This document shows, piece after piece, positions 54,743 to 63,738 of a stretch of DNA of 64,000 nt. This DNA is from Oerskovia douganii. Its GTDB lineage: Bacteria > Actinomycetota > Actinomycetes > Actinomycetales > Cellulomonadaceae. The translations under genes were made by a program, and so were the position numbers. The DNA lies in contig NZ_JACSPN010000006.1 of the NCBI RefSeq assembly GCF_015142735.1, forward strand, positions 62,001 to 126,000, given 5' to 3'. The notes beneath the pieces are model-generated. The model was not told the origin of the DNA, did not search any database, and was given only the letters and a program-made list of their open reading frames with translations. Numbering within the stretch: the stretch's first letter is position 1; each line of letters opens with the position of its first letter.

Positions 54743-55654
54743 TCACACCCTCGTGTATCGGCTGAGCGTCACGACCGACGAGATCGCCGCCAGGAAGAAC
54801 GCGATGAGGAGCAGGAGCGGGGCGATCCGCAGGACGTCCGCCTCCGAGATGTACGCGATCCAGCTCACCGAGCTCTGGAGCCAGTCCGTCACGAGGTACT
54901 TGACCCCGAGCCAGAGCCCCCCGACCGCGAGGAACGCTCCGACCACCGCGGCGATCGCCCCCTCCAGGATGAAGGGGAGCTGGATGAAGAGCTTGGACGC
55001 CCCGACGAGCTTCATGATCTCGGTCTCGCGCTGACGGCTCATGGCGGACAGCCGGATCGTGGTCGTGATGAGGAGCACCGCGGCGAGCATCATCACGACC
55101 GCGAGCCCGCCGGACATGAGCGAGGCGCGGTTCAGGGCCAGGAACAGCGAGTCGAAGATCCGCCGCTGGTCCTCGACGGCCTCCACGCCGGGTCGACCGG
55201 TCACGACGTCGTTGACGACCTCGTAGTTCTCCGGGTTGGTCAGCTTGAGGCGGAACGAGGACTGCATGTCGTCGACCGTGAGCTGGGTTCCGTTGTACCC
55301 GTCGGGGAACCGCTCCTCGAAGGAGGCGAACGCGTCCTCCTTCGACTCGAAGTACACCGTCTCGACCTCGTCGCCGAGCTCGCTCGCGAAGAGCGTCTCG
55401 AGCGCCTCGACCTGCTCGGGCGAGGCCTCGCCACCCGCGCACGTCGGGTTGGGAGAGTCAATGGGGCACAGGAAGACCGAGACCTCGACGCGGTCGTACC
55501 AGTCGTCCTTGAGCTTGCCGATCTGGAGCTGCAGGAGCGCGGACGCACCGACGAAGGTCAGGGACACGAAGGTCACGAGGATGACGGAGATCGTCATCGC
55601 GAGGTTGCGGCGCAGGCCGGAACCGATCTCGGCCAGGATGAACTGGGCGCGCAC
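54743..55654 (-). CDS. ftsX: Cell division protein FtsX
   Basis: The 303-residue permease-like protein has one N-terminal helix (MTISVILVTFVSLTFVGASALL, ~20-45), a large extracytoplasmic loop (~50-170) and three C-terminal helices. The RLSAMSRQRETEIMKLVGAS loop is the FtsX signature. It transmits ATP hydrolysis by FtsE across the membrane to the M23 hydrolase. It starts 3 bp after the ftsE stop and ends 1 bp before the M23 gene. Confidence 0.96.
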   Translation of the reverse strand: MRAQFILAEIGSGLRRNLAMTISVILVTFVSLTFVGASALLQLQIGKLKDDWYDRVEVSVFLCPIDSPNPTCAGGEASPEQVEALETLFASELGDEVETVYFESKEDAFASFEERFPDGYNGTQLTVDDMQSSFRLKLTNPENYEVVNDVVTGRPGVEAVEDQRRIFDSLFLALNRASLMSGGLAVVMMLAAVLLITTTIRLSAMSRQRETEIMKLVGASKLFIQLPFILEGAIAAVVGAFLAVGGLWLGVKYLVTDWLQSSVSWIAYISEADVLRIAPLLLLIAFFLAAISSVVTLSRYTRV

Positions 55655-55657
55655 CAG

Positions 55658-56512
55658 CTACCACTCCCCCTGGCTCGACGGCTGCACCCGCACCGTGCCG
55701 GTGACGCCCTGGGCGTGCGCCGGCGACTCGAGAGCCGGCACCGGCCGAACCTCGACGGGCGGCGACCACGGCCGTTCCGCGAGGTGACCCGACGGCTCAC
55801 GGAGAGCGTCGTCGTCGGGCATCGGGACCCCCGCACCGTAGACGCCGTCCTTCTGGTCGCGGAGCACGACGCCGTTCGAGAGCTCGATGACCCGCTGGCG
55901 CATCTGGTTGACGAACCCCGAGTCGTGCGTGGCCATGACGACCGTGGTCCCCGTGGCGTTGATCCGCGACAGCAGGTTCATGATCCCGAGCGAGGTGTTC
56001 GGGTCGAGGTTTCCCGTGGGCTCGTCCGCGAGGAGGATCGACGGTCGGTTGACGAACGCGCGCGCGATCGCGACGCGCTGCTGCTCACCGCCCGAGAGCT
56101 CGTGCGGGCGCCTCTTCTCCTTGCCCTGCAGACCGACCGTCTCGAGGACCTCGGGGACCGTCACGGCGATCATGTGGCGTGGCTTGCCCGTGACCTGGAG
56201 CGCGAACGCGACGTTCTCGAAGACCGTCTTGTTCTGCAGCAGCCGGAAGTCCTGGAAGACCACACCGATCTGTCGCCGCAGCGACGGTACCTTCCAGCTC
56301 GACAGGGTCGACAGGTCACGGCCGGCCACGAAGACCTTGCCCTGGGTGGGCCGCTCCTCGCGCAGCGCGAGGCGCAGGCAGGTCGACTTCCCGGAACCGG
56401 ACGCGCCGACGAGGAAGACGAACTCGCCACGCTCGATCTCGGCGGACATGCCGTTCAGGGCAGGTCTGGCGCCACGGGCGTAGACCTTCGAGACGTTCTC
56501 AAAACGGATCAC
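55658..56512 (-). CDS. ftsE: Cell division ATPase FtsE
   Basis: The 284-residue ABC ATPase has Walker [10 protein letters not shown] (36-44), signature LSGGEQQRV, Walker [13 protein letters not shown] and the H-loop MATHD. About 60 residues beyond the ~229-residue FtsE core form a charged, Pro-rich C-terminal tail, common in actinobacteria. GTG start; the first gene of ftsE-ftsX-M23. The 180-bp upstream region contains inverted repeats (56527-56533 with 56566-56572). Confidence 0.96.
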   Translation of the reverse strand: MIRFENVSKVYARGARPALNGMSAEIERGEFVFLVGASGSGKSTCLRLALREERPTQGKVFVAGRDLSTLSSWKVPSLRRQIGVVFQDFRLLQNKTVFENVAFALQVTGKPRHMIAVTVPEVLETVGLQGKEKRRPHELSGGEQQRVAIARAFVNRPSILLADEPTGNLDPNTSLGIMNLLSRINATGTTVVMATHDSGFVNQMRQRVIELSNGVVLRDQKDGVYGAGVPMPDDDALREPSGHLAERPWSPPVEVRPVPALESPAHAQGVTGTVRVQPSSQGEW

Positions 56513-56665
56513 AAGGCTTGACCAGTCTCTCGTTGGGGGAAGCGAAAATCGTTCGCTGGTCGCCCACGAGAGTAGGCACGTCCGAAACCCCTGACCCCGC
56601 TGACACGCCGGGTGCGGCCGGATCGGACGTGCCGGTCGACCGATTCACCCCGGGACCCGTGACCG

Positions 56666-56685
56666 CCGGGGAACGCAGTCCCCGG
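56666..56685 (-). terminator. Hairpin terminator after prfB
   Basis: The 7-bp perfect GC-rich arms 56666-56672 and 56679-56685 lie 9 bp after the prfB stop, with a 6-nt loop. Confidence 0.5.
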
Positions 56686-56693
56686 AGGCGCCG

Positions 56694-57806
56694 TCAGGCC
56701 TGGTCAGCGCTGCGACGCCACCGGATCCCGGCCTCGATGAAGCCGTCGATGTCGCCGTCGAAGACGCCCGAGGTGTTGCCGACCTCGTACTCCGTGCGCA
56801 GGTCCTTGACCATCTGGTACGGGTGCAGGACGTACGAGCGCATCTGGTCGCCCCAGCTGGCCTTGATGTCACCGGCCATGGCCTTCTTCGCCGCGCTCTC
56901 CTCGGCCTGACGCTGCAGGAGCAGGCGCGACTGGAGCACGCGCAGGGCGGCCGCACGGTTCTGGATCTGCGACTTCTCGTTCTGCATCGACACGACGATC
57001 CCCGTGGGGATGTGCGTCATGCGCACGGCCGAGTCGGTCGTGTTGACGGACTGGCCGCCGGGGCCCGACGACCGGAACACGTCGACCTTGATCTCCGACT
57101 CCGGGATCTCGACCGAGTCCGTCTGCTCGATGAGCGGGATGACCTCGACCGCCGCGAACGACGTCTGGCGGCGCCCCTGGTTGTCGAACGGCGAGATGCG
57201 CACCAGGCGGTGCGTGCCGGCCTCGACCGACAGGTGCCCGAAGGCGTACGGCGCCTTGACCTCGAACGTCGCCGACTTGAGCCCCGCCTCCTCGGCGTAG
57301 GACGTGTCGAGGACCTGCGTCGGGTAGCCGTGGCGCTCGGCCCAGCGCAGGTACATGCGCATGAGCATCTCCGCGAAGTCGGCCGCGTCGACGCCGCCCG
57401 CGCCCGCGCGGATGGTCACGACCGCCTCGCGCGCGTCGTACTCGCCCGAGAGCAGGGTCTTGACCTCGAGCACCCCCAGGTCCTTGCGGATCTGCTCGAG
57501 CTCGGAGGCCGCCTCGGCGAGGGTCTCGGCGTCGCCGTTGTCCTCCGTGGCCATCTCGACCAGCGTCTCGAGGTCGTCGATCCGGTCGCTCATGCTCGTG
57601 ATGCGGTCGAGCTCGGACTGGGTCTGCGACAGCGCGGTCGTGACCTTCTGGGCCGCGTCCGGGTCGTCCCAGAGGTCCGGCGCCGACGCCTTGTCCGACA
57701 GCTCGGCGATCTGGACGCGCAGGGCGTCCGGGTCGCTCACGGCGCTGATGGTCGCGAGGGTCGAACGGAGAGCGCGGATCTCGTGCGGGAAGTCGATGGT
57801 GGCCAC
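56694..57806 (-). CDS. prfB: Peptide chain release factor 2
   Basis: The 370-residue RF2 recognises UGA/UAA. The SPF codon-recognition motif is in [13 protein letters not shown] and the GGQ motif in [19 protein letters not shown]. The GTG at 57806 ([15 protein letters not shown]) fits homologues and lies 8 nt after a TAACCT box; a TTG three codons upstream is the alternative. The frame is continuous, so the +1 programmed frameshift of E. coli prfB is absent. Confidence 0.95.
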   Translation of the reverse strand: MATIDFPHEIRALRSTLATISAVSDPDALRVQIAELSDKASAPDLWDDPDAAQKVTTALSQTQSELDRITSMSDRIDDLETLVEMATEDNGDAETLAEAASELEQIRKDLGVLEVKTLLSGEYDAREAVVTIRAGAGGVDAADFAEMLMRMYLRWAERHGYPTQVLDTSYAEEAGLKSATFEVKAPYAFGHLSVEAGTHRLVRISPFDNQGRRQTSFAAVEVIPLIEQTDSVEIPESEIKVDVFRSSGPGGQSVNTTDSAVRMTHIPTGIVVSMQNEKSQIQNRAAALRVLQSRLLLQRQAEESAAKKAMAGDIKASWGDQMRSYVLHPYQMVKDLRTEYEVGNTSGVFDGDIDGFIEAGIRWRRSADQA

Positions 57807-57878
57807 GGTCCTCAAGGTTACGCGACGCGGACGGACCGCACGGTCCCGTCCTGCGTCCGGGGTCCGTCCGGTGGGCGG

Positions 57879-59162
57879 TCAGCCGCCCGACGGCGCCGCC
57901 CGGGGCCCGTCCGGGACGTCGCCGCCGGTCGCGGCGACCGCTGCGGGAGCGGGATCGACGACCGCCGCCGGATCAGGCTCGGCGGCCCCGGTGCCGGCCG
58001 GCGAGGCCGCGGTCGTGGGCGCGGTCGTGGGCGCCGTCGGGGCCGCTGCGGGGGCGGGACGCGCGGTTGCCGCCGCGAGCCCCTCGGCGCGCGCCTTCGC
58101 CAGGAGAGCCTCGAGGCGCTGCTTCCTGCGCTTGCGGTTGTCCCGGACCCCGAGCACGACGAGCACCGCCACGGCGACGAGGAGCAGGTGGACCCACGGG
58201 ATCGCCCACGTCGTGACCGACACGACCACCGGCGCGAGGTCCGCCGTCGGGACGTCGGTGGCGCCTGCCGCCGTGTCCGTCGAGACGGGCGTCGGCGTGA
58301 CGACGACCTCGGTCGTCACAGGGCCGACGGGCCAGATGCCGGCGACCGTGACGGTCGTCGTGCGTGAGGTTCCCGGGATCAGCTCCTCCACGCCCTCGAC
58401 GCCCCGGTCGACCGTCGTGTCGCCGATCCCGAAGACGCCGGACGAGCGGACCGACTGCTCGGCGCCGACCGTCAGGTTGCCGTCGTTGGTCACCTCGTAG
58501 GCGACCCGGACGTCTCCCGGGGCGAACGGGTTCCACGAGGGCGTGTAGGTGGCCGTCACCCGGTCGAGCGCGATCGAGGGGACCACCTCCCCGGGTACCC
58601 GCAGGTTGACCCGCACCCCCACCCTGCTCTCGACCCCGACCCCAGGACCTGCCGCCGAGGAAGCGGTCGTGACCGTCGCGACAATCCCGGCAGGATGGTC
58701 GCCCGGTGTCACGTTCTCCGGCACGGTGATGGTGAAGGGCACGACCACGGTCTCCCCCGCCGGGACGTCGACGGTCGGCTGGACCTCGAACCAGCCACCG
58801 GAGTCCTGCGGTTCCTGGTCGGAGGTCCGGATGTCGAAGTTGCCCATGGGCGTGAAGATGCCGTCGTTCGTCACCATCGCGAACGTCACGGGGACGGCCC
58901 CGTGGTTGGAGACGGCGACCTGGTCCTGGATCTGCGCCCCCGGCTCCGCGACGAAGTCGAAGATCCGGCGGTCGTCGGGCCCGTCGGGAGAGGCGGTGCT
59001 GACCGAGAACCGGATGTCCCCCGGATCCTGCTCGCCCGCGTGCGCCGTGCCGACCGCACCCAGGAGCGCGAGCGTCAGGGCGCCCACCCCCGCGAGCCCT
59101 CGACGCAACCTGCCGGGTGGCCGACCGCCCGACTCACGTGCCTTCTTCATGTCCTTGCTCAC
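57879..59162 (-). CDS. DUF916-like (WxL-interacting) membrane-anchored surface protein
   Basis: The ~427-residue protein has a signal peptide (LAGVGALTLALLGAVGTAHA). A DUF916-type N-terminal domain (RFSVSTASPDGPDDRRIFDFVAEPGAQIQDQVAVSNHG) is followed by VPFTITVPENVTPGDHPAGIVATV. A second beta domain leads to a membrane helix (LLLVAVAVLVVLG) and a basic stop (RDNRKRRKQR) with an Ala/Pro-rich cytoplasmic tail. In Firmicutes such proteins tether WxL proteins to the wall. GTG at 59162 was chosen for its ribosome-binding site GGAAG. The WxL-like gene directly upstream completes the pair. Confidence 0.8.
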   Translation of the reverse strand: MSKDMKKARESGGRPPGRLRRGLAGVGALTLALLGAVGTAHAGEQDPGDIRFSVSTASPDGPDDRRIFDFVAEPGAQIQDQVAVSNHGAVPVTFAMVTNDGIFTPMGNFDIRTSDQEPQDSGGWFEVQPTVDVPAGETVVVPFTITVPENVTPGDHPAGIVATVTTASSAAGPGVGVESRVGVRVNLRVPGEVVPSIALDRVTATYTPSWNPFAPGDVRVAYEVTNDGNLTVGAEQSVRSSGVFGIGDTTVDRGVEGVEELIPGTSRTTTVTVAGIWPVGPVTTEVVVTPTPVSTDTAAGATDVPTADLAPVVVSVTTWAIPWVHLLLVAVAVLVVLGVRDNRKRRKQRLEALLAKARAEGLAAATARPAPAAAPTAPTTAPTTAASPAGTGAAEPDPAAVVDPAPAAVAATGGDVPDGPRAAPSGG

Positions 59163-59276
59163 CGCGACTTCCGATCCACCTCGAACGGGCACCCTGCTCC
59201 GGAGACGCTACAGGGCCGACGGGGTTCCGCCGGCCCTGCAGCGCCTCTGTCCATGACACGAGGTCACGGAGAACTG

Positions 59277-59933
59277 TCAGCCCTCCATGAGCGTGAGCGT
59301 CAGCGTCGACGCGTACGCACCCGAGGGCGTGTTCTTCGGGACGGTGAGGTTCAGCCCGGCCTTGACGCCGAACGACTGGCCGTTCGCCTCGGCCGAGTCA
59401 CCGGCCGAGACCAGGAGGTCACCCACCTGGATACCGCCCTCGAGCCAGCTGCCACCGGGGCCCGGCTCGTCCGGGACCTCCTGGAGCTCGCCGGCGACCG
59501 GCAGGCCGGGCGAGACGTTGAAGTCCCCGGGGACCGGGTTCGCCAGCTCGGGGACCCAGCCCAGGTGGTCGTGGGTGATGTCGGGCAGGCCCGCCGCGGT
59601 GAAGTCGCTGACCTGGCCCGTGACGGCCCAGCCCGCGCCGTCGGCCACGTCGTTGCGGTCGTCGCTGACGCTGACGCCGTCGAGGACGCCCGTGAACTCA
59701 CGGTTCCCTGCAGCCCAGATCTCGGGGCTCGTCGACTCGCCGAGGGTCACGGACGGGTTGGCGACGTTGAGCGTGAGCGCCCCCACCGGCGTGACGGCGA
59801 CCTCGATCTGGACGTCCTCCTCACCGTGGGTCACCTCGTCGGCGGTGGCTGCAGAGGCCATCGCCACGGACCCCAGGAGCATCGCCCCGAGGGCTCCGCC
59901 CGCGATCCACTGCTTCTTTGCACGTACGTTCAT
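59277..59933 (-). CDS. WxL-domain-like secreted surface protein
   Basis: The 218-residue secreted protein has a signal peptide (KKQWIAGGALGAMLLGSVAMASA) and a beta-rich domain opening QIEVAVTPVGALTLNVANPSVTLG. It closes with PSGAYASTLTLTLMEG, the place of the YxxxLTWTL motif in WxL proteins. Here the tryptophan is leucine, and no second WxL is obvious, so it is WxL-like. GGAGACTTAC precedes ATG. Gene order WxL then DUF916 fits a surface pair. Regulation may involve the AT-rich palindrome at 60023. Confidence 0.7.
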   Translation of the reverse strand: MNVRAKKQWIAGGALGAMLLGSVAMASAATADEVTHGEEDVQIEVAVTPVGALTLNVANPSVTLGESTSPEIWAAGNREFTGVLDGVSVSDDRNDVADGAGWAVTGQVSDFTAAGLPDITHDHLGWVPELANPVPGDFNVSPGLPVAGELQEVPDEPGPGGSWLEGGIQVGDLLVSAGDSAEANGQSFGVKAGLNLTVPKNTPSGAYASTLTLTLMEG

Positions 59934-60022
59934 GTAAGTCTCCGTCGTTGGAGGGGTGTCGGACCGGATCACCATAGCGGCGAAGTGTAAGTTTTCGCAG
60001 CCACCAGGCAAAAGGTGCATTT

Positions 60023-60034
60023 TTTGTTAACAAA
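60023..60034. promoter_or_regulatory. AT-rich palindrome upstream of the WxL-like gene
   Basis: TTTGTTAACAAA is a perfect 12-bp palindrome inside a low-GC stretch (about 59990-60035) that stands out in a >70% GC context. It lies ~90 bp upstream of the WxL-like start, and could be an operator for an AT-reading regulator. Confidence 0.5.
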
Positions 60035-60103
60035 GTGAACGATCGGGCGGCCGATCACAGGGGGGTCCACCGGTCGCGACGACGCGTCGGCCACCCGCTC
60101 CGC

Positions 60104-60607
60104 TCACCAGGCACGCGCGCTCGCCCGGGCCTGCACGACGATGCCCTCGGACCACGCCTGCGTGACCCAGCTGACGAGGACGGGCCGAGACCATCCGGCG
60201 AGGCGGACCTCGGCGGTCCGCCCGTCCGGCGTCGACGCCTCGACGATGGTGACACCGTGCAAGCCGTCCAGCATCTCGGGGTGCGCGGCCACGAACGACT
60301 CGACCGAGGCCCGCACCTCGACGTCGCTCAGCACGAGCACCGCCTCCCGCTCAGGGTCGGCCATCCCGCCCTCGTAGAACGTGTCCTGCCCCATCGAGTC
60401 CGCGGCATCGAGGGCGGCCGCGTCGGCGACGTCGAACAGGCGCTTGCGATCGAGATGGACCCCGGTCGCCGAGACCACGACCGTCACGAGAAGGAGCGCG
60501 AACGCGACGAAGGCACTGGTGAGGAGCATGATCTGCCCGCTCTCCCCCGCTGCTCGGGAGGCTCCCACGCTGCACGACCGCAGGTCCCGGCCGCGGAGGA
60601 GCCTCAC
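60104..60607 (-). CDS. TadG-like pilus assembly protein
   Basis: The 167-residue protein begins VRLLRGRDLRSCSVGASRAAGESGQIMLLTSAFVAFALLLVTVVVSATGVHLDRKRLFDVADAAALDAA-like sequence: an ExGQ-type junction plus hydrophobic helix as in TadE/G minor pseudopilins of the helicase/secretion-linked (Rv3654c-like) group. The C-terminal ~100 residues form a mixed domain. GTG overlaps the TadE stop (GTGA). It is the last gene of the tad set. Confidence 0.8.
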   Translation of the reverse strand: MRLLRGRDLRSCSVGASRAAGESGQIMLLTSAFVAFALLLVTVVVSATGVHLDRKRLFDVADAAALDAADSMGQDTFYEGGMADPEREAVLVLSDVEVRASVESFVAAHPEMLDGLHGVTIVEASTPDGRTAEVRLAGWSRPVLVSWVTQAWSEGIVVQARASARAW

Positions 60608-61185
60608 GAGCGCACCCCCGCGTAGACGTCGACGGGAGACACGTGGACCGCCTCGACCGGGACCGCCAAGGGCACCCACGTGCGGACCGCAGGAGGGACG
60701 AACGGCAGGGGGACCTCGTAGCGGACGACCGTCGTGACCTCGGACCCCGGGGCGAGGCACCGTGTGCTGGAGCACGAGATGGTCAGCACGTCAGCCGGAC
60801 GGACATCGGCGAACCCTTGGTCGTCCAGGGCCAACGAGACCGCGATCCCCGCACGCGCCTCCCCCTGCGCGACGGAGTCCGCCGTCACGAACGCCCGGCC
60901 CGACTCCTTGGCCGCGCCCTCGACGGCGAACATCGCCGCCTGGATCCGGCCGAGCGTCAGCGCGAGGTACATCACCGGCAGGAGGAGGATGAGCGCGGCC
61001 CCGAGGAACTCCACGATCGCGTTCCCCTCCTCCCTCCCGCGACGGCGTCCGGTCAACCGCCGGGCGGCCCTGGCGTGCGCCGCGCGCACCCCCCGGAGAC
61101 CCGAGATCCTGGGCGCCTCAGGTGCGGTGCGCCCCCGCCGCGAGGCGCACGGGCGAAGGGACATCGTCCCCACGGCGCCGTTCAC
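60604..61185 (-). CDS. TadE-like pilus assembly protein 1
   Basis: The 193-residue protein has a basic cytoplasmic segment (TGRRRGREEGNAIVEFLGAALILLLPVMYLALTLGRIQAAMFAVEGAAKE), containing the EGNAIVEF TadE signature followed by a membrane helix. An extracytoplasmic part with a C-C pair (ISCSSTRCL) follows. The start lies in the upstream TadE gene's end (4-bp overlap). It would be a minor pilin or assembly factor. Confidence 0.85.
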   Translation of the reverse strand: MNGAVGTMSLRPCASRRGRTAPEAPRISGLRGVRAAHARAARRLTGRRRGREEGNAIVEFLGAALILLLPVMYLALTLGRIQAAMFAVEGAAKESGRAFVTADSVAQGEARAGIAVSLALDDQGFADVRPADVLTISCSSTRCLAPGSEVTTVVRYEVPLPFVPPAVRTWVPLAVPVEAVHVSPVDVYAGVRS

Positions 61186-61604
61186 CGCTCCTCCTTCAGC
61201 GCGTGGCCCTCCACCGTGACGACCCCGGCCGGGCCCAGCAGGCCGACCACGGGGAGCGGTGTCGTCACGGTCACCTCGATGACACGCACACCCTCGTGAT
61301 CGATCTCCCGCGCCGTGACGTCCTGCGAGAAGCGCTTGGAGAGCGAGGCGTCGATCAGCGCGCGGGTGCGCGCCACCCCGTCCGCCGGGTCCCCGCCCGC
61401 CCGACCCGCGACCCGGGCCCCCTCGGCCGCGCTGTCGATCACGACCGCCCGGACGTGGACCGCGAGGACGACCTGGAGGATGCCGAGGAACAGCACGAGC
61501 AGCAGCACCGAGACGAGCACGAAGTCCACGACCGCCGAGCCCTCCTCCCGCTCGGGGGGCGCAGAGCCGCAGACCGGGGCACGGCGTGGCGGCCGGTTCG
61601 TCAC
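61182..61604 (-). CDS. TadE-like pilus assembly protein 2
   Basis: The 140-residue protein has the TadE motif EREEGSAVVDFVLVSVLLLVLFLGILQVVLAVHVRAVVIDSAAEGARVAGR and a C-terminal strand-rich region VRVIEVTVTTPLPVVGLLGP. GTG at 61604 overlaps the stop of the upstream pilin gene (GTGA). The two TadE-like genes in tandem may form heteromeric minor pilins. Confidence 0.85.
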   Translation of the reverse strand: MTNRPPRRAPVCGSAPPEREEGSAVVDFVLVSVLLLVLFLGILQVVLAVHVRAVVIDSAAEGARVAGRAGGDPADGVARTRALIDASLSKRFSQDVTAREIDHEGVRVIEVTVTTPLPVVGLLGPAGVVTVEGHALKEER

Positions 61605-61798
61605 GGACCGCCGACGCTCTTGATGGCGTTCGTGAAGGTCGAGGTCAGCGCGGGGCCCGCGACGGCCCACAGCGCGATGACCAGCCCGGCCGTCATCAGG
61701 GTCACCAGGACCCAGCCCGGGACGTCCCCCCGCTCGGCTCCGTTCGCGACGAGGCGGCGTCGGCCGCGCTCGATCCAGGTCGTCAGGTGTCTCGTCAT
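61601..61798 (-). CDS. Flp-type pilin-like small membrane protein
   Basis: The 65-residue protein has a basic N-terminus (TRHLTTWIERGRRRLVANGAERGD), one hydrophobic helix (VLVTLMTAGLVIALWAVAGPAL) and a short polar end TSTFTNAIKSVGGP. Size and position after the tadB-tadC genes match the major pilin of the Tad/Flp system; the GxxxxE prepilin site is only approximate (GAERGD). ATG 61798 or the ATG immediately before it could be used. Confidence 0.7.
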   Translation of the reverse strand: MTRHLTTWIERGRRRLVANGAERGDVPGWVLVTLMTAGLVIALWAVAGPALTSTFTNAIKSVGGP

Positions 61799-61929
61799 CA
61801 TGCTCCTCGTCGGTCGGCCGCGTCGTTCGACGCGTCGGTGGTCCAGGTCGTCCGTCCGCCGTTCGCGGGCGGGGCTTCTTGTGCGCAGCAGGCGGTCCTT
61901 ACCCGGCCCTCCGCTCGGCGTCCGCCCGG

Positions 61930-62880
61930 TCAGAGGCCGACCTGCAGCGTCGTGATCGACGGGAAGATCGCGAACACGACCGTCACCGGGAGGATCAGGA
62001 AGACCACGGGAATCATCATGAGCACCTCCTTGCGCCCTCCCGATTCCATGAGGGAGCGTCGGCTCGCCTCCCGAACGTCCTGCGCCTGGGCACGAAGCAC
62101 CTCCGCGAGCGGGGTACCCCGCTCGACGGCCACCGCGACGCCCTCGGCGAAACGCGTGAGGCTGGCCAACGACGTCCGGTCCGCGAGCCCCTCGAGCGCG
62201 CGGGCCAGGGGCACGCCCGAACGGACCATCGAGAGCGTCGTCGACAGCTCTCTCGACATCTCGCCCCGCGCCATGGCCGCGACACGCTCCATCGCTGCGA
62301 CAGGACCCTCCCCGGCGCCGACCGACAGGGCGAGCAGCTCCGCGATCGTGGGGAACTCCATGAGCATCCGCTCCTCGCGACGGGCGACCTGCCGTGAGAG
62401 CAGGTGGTCGCAGCCGAGGAAGCCTCCCAGACCGCAGAACGCGACGAGCGCCACCAGGGCGACGGGTGACGACCCGCGGGTCGTGGCCAGGAGCAGGGCG
62501 ACGAGCACGCCTCCGACGAGTCCCAGCACGGCCCAGACCACCTGCTGCGCGCGGAACTGGTCGACGCTCTCGGTACGTCCTGCCTGGTCGAGCCGACGGC
62601 GGAGAGCCGGACGCGTCGAGCCGAACCTCTCGAGGGTCCTCCCGACCTCCGTGAGCCACGGCCCGACGAGGCGGTCGAGGGTCGGGAAGGTGGGACGCGC
62701 CGTCGACTCCTCGAGCAGCGCCGACGTCGTCCCGAGCACCCGCAGGTACGGGCCGACGCGCTCGTCGAGACGAGCCCTCCTCGCCGCGAGGCGACCGACG
62801 ACGACCAGGACCCCCCACGCGAACATCGCCCCCGCGACGGCCCCGAGCCACTCGAGCAGGCTCGGCCCGGCGCCGCTCAC
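61930..62880 (-). CDS. tadC: Type II secretion system F-domain protein (TadC-like)
   Basis: The 316-residue membrane protein has an N-terminal helix, the T2SSF domain (REERMLMEFPTIAELLALSVGAGEGPVAAMERV ... LSMVRSGVPLARALEGLADRTS) and C-terminal helices (VLMMIPVVFLILPVTVVFAIFPSI). With TadB it forms the inner-membrane platform of the pilus machine. The GTG at 62880 overlaps the TadB stop (GTGA); an upstream frame is spurious. Confidence 0.9.
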   Translation of the reverse strand: MSGAGPSLLEWLGAVAGAMFAWGVLVVVGRLAARRARLDERVGPYLRVLGTTSALLEESTARPTFPTLDRLVGPWLTEVGRTLERFGSTRPALRRRLDQAGRTESVDQFRAQQVVWAVLGLVGGVLVALLLATTRGSSPVALVALVAFCGLGGFLGCDHLLSRQVARREERMLMEFPTIAELLALSVGAGEGPVAAMERVAAMARGEMSRELSTTLSMVRSGVPLARALEGLADRTSLASLTRFAEGVAVAVERGTPLAEVLRAQAQDVREASRRSLMESGGRKEVLMMIPVVFLILPVTVVFAIFPSITTLQVGL

Positions 62881-63737
62881 CGCAGCACCCGCACTTCCTC
62901 GGGCAGTCGCCCGATCCGGCGCATGATCTGGTAGGCGACGACGGACGTGAGCGCACCGCAGCCCAGCACCACGGCGCCCTGGAGAGAGTTGTAGGCCTGC
63001 GCCGTCTCCGGCCTGGTGGCGAGCAGCGCGAGGACCACCCACGGCCCCGCCGCAGCGAGACGCGCGCCGTTCACGGTCCACGACTGTCGCGCCTCGAGCT
63101 CGCCCCGCGTCCTCGCGTCCTCGCGCAGGAACGTCGCGAGCGTCCTCAGCAGCCTGCCGAGGTCCGTGCCGCCCACCTCCCTCGTCATGCGCAACGACTC
63201 GACGATCCTGTCCGCGACAGGGTCCGCCAACCGTGCCTTCAAGGCGTCGAGGCAGTCACCGAAGCGCCCGCTCGCACGGAAGTCCTGCGCGAACCTGCTG
63301 AACGGCTCGCGCAGCTCGACCGGTCCCCGCTCCCCGAGCTGCCCCACCGCCTCCGGCAGCGAGAGACCTGCGCGCACCCCGGACGCCAGGTGGTCGACGA
63401 CCTCTGGCCACACGTCGCGCAGGCTCACACGTCGGCGACGGGCCCGCGAACGCACGAGCGCGGTGGGCAGCGCAGCGGCCATCGATGCGAAGCACGCGGC
63501 CACCGGCAGGGCCCGGGTGAGCGCGAGCGTGACCAGGAGGACCAGTGCTCCGAGCACCGTGCTCGCGGTGACCAGCGCGCGTGGTGTCAGCGAGGGGACG
63601 CCTGCGAGCACCAGGAGGTCCTGCGTCCTCGCCGACCACCCGTCGGTCCGACGAGGTGCACGCGGACCCGGTTCCCACCAGGACCACCAGACGCAGAACG
63701 CTCCGACCCCGAGCAGCAGGCCCGCCGCGACGCCCAT
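62877..63737 (-). CDS. tadB: Type II secretion system F-domain protein (TadB-like)
   Basis: The 286-residue membrane protein has an N-terminal helix, then LTLALTRALPVAACFASMAAALP and the T2SSF core EVVDHLASGVRAGLSLPEAVGQLGERGPVELREPF ... MTREVGGTDLGRLLRTLATFLREDARTRGELEARQ. It lies 1 bp after the TadA stop and overlaps tadC. Confidence 0.9.
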   Translation of the reverse strand: MGVAAGLLLGVGAFCVWWSWWEPGPRAPRRTDGWSARTQDLLVLAGVPSLTPRALVTASTVLGALVLLVTLALTRALPVAACFASMAAALPTALVRSRARRRRVSLRDVWPEVVDHLASGVRAGLSLPEAVGQLGERGPVELREPFSRFAQDFRASGRFGDCLDALKARLADPVADRIVESLRMTREVGGTDLGRLLRTLATFLREDARTRGELEARQSWTVNGARLAAAGPWVVLALLATRPETAQAYNSLQGAVVLGCGALTSVVAYQIMRRIGRLPEEVRVLR

Positions 63738-63738
63738 C

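Noticed and set aside
57600-57815. Programmed frameshift in prfB
   Set aside because: The release factor frame is continuous from the start; no in-frame UGA or slippery CUUUGA near codon 25.
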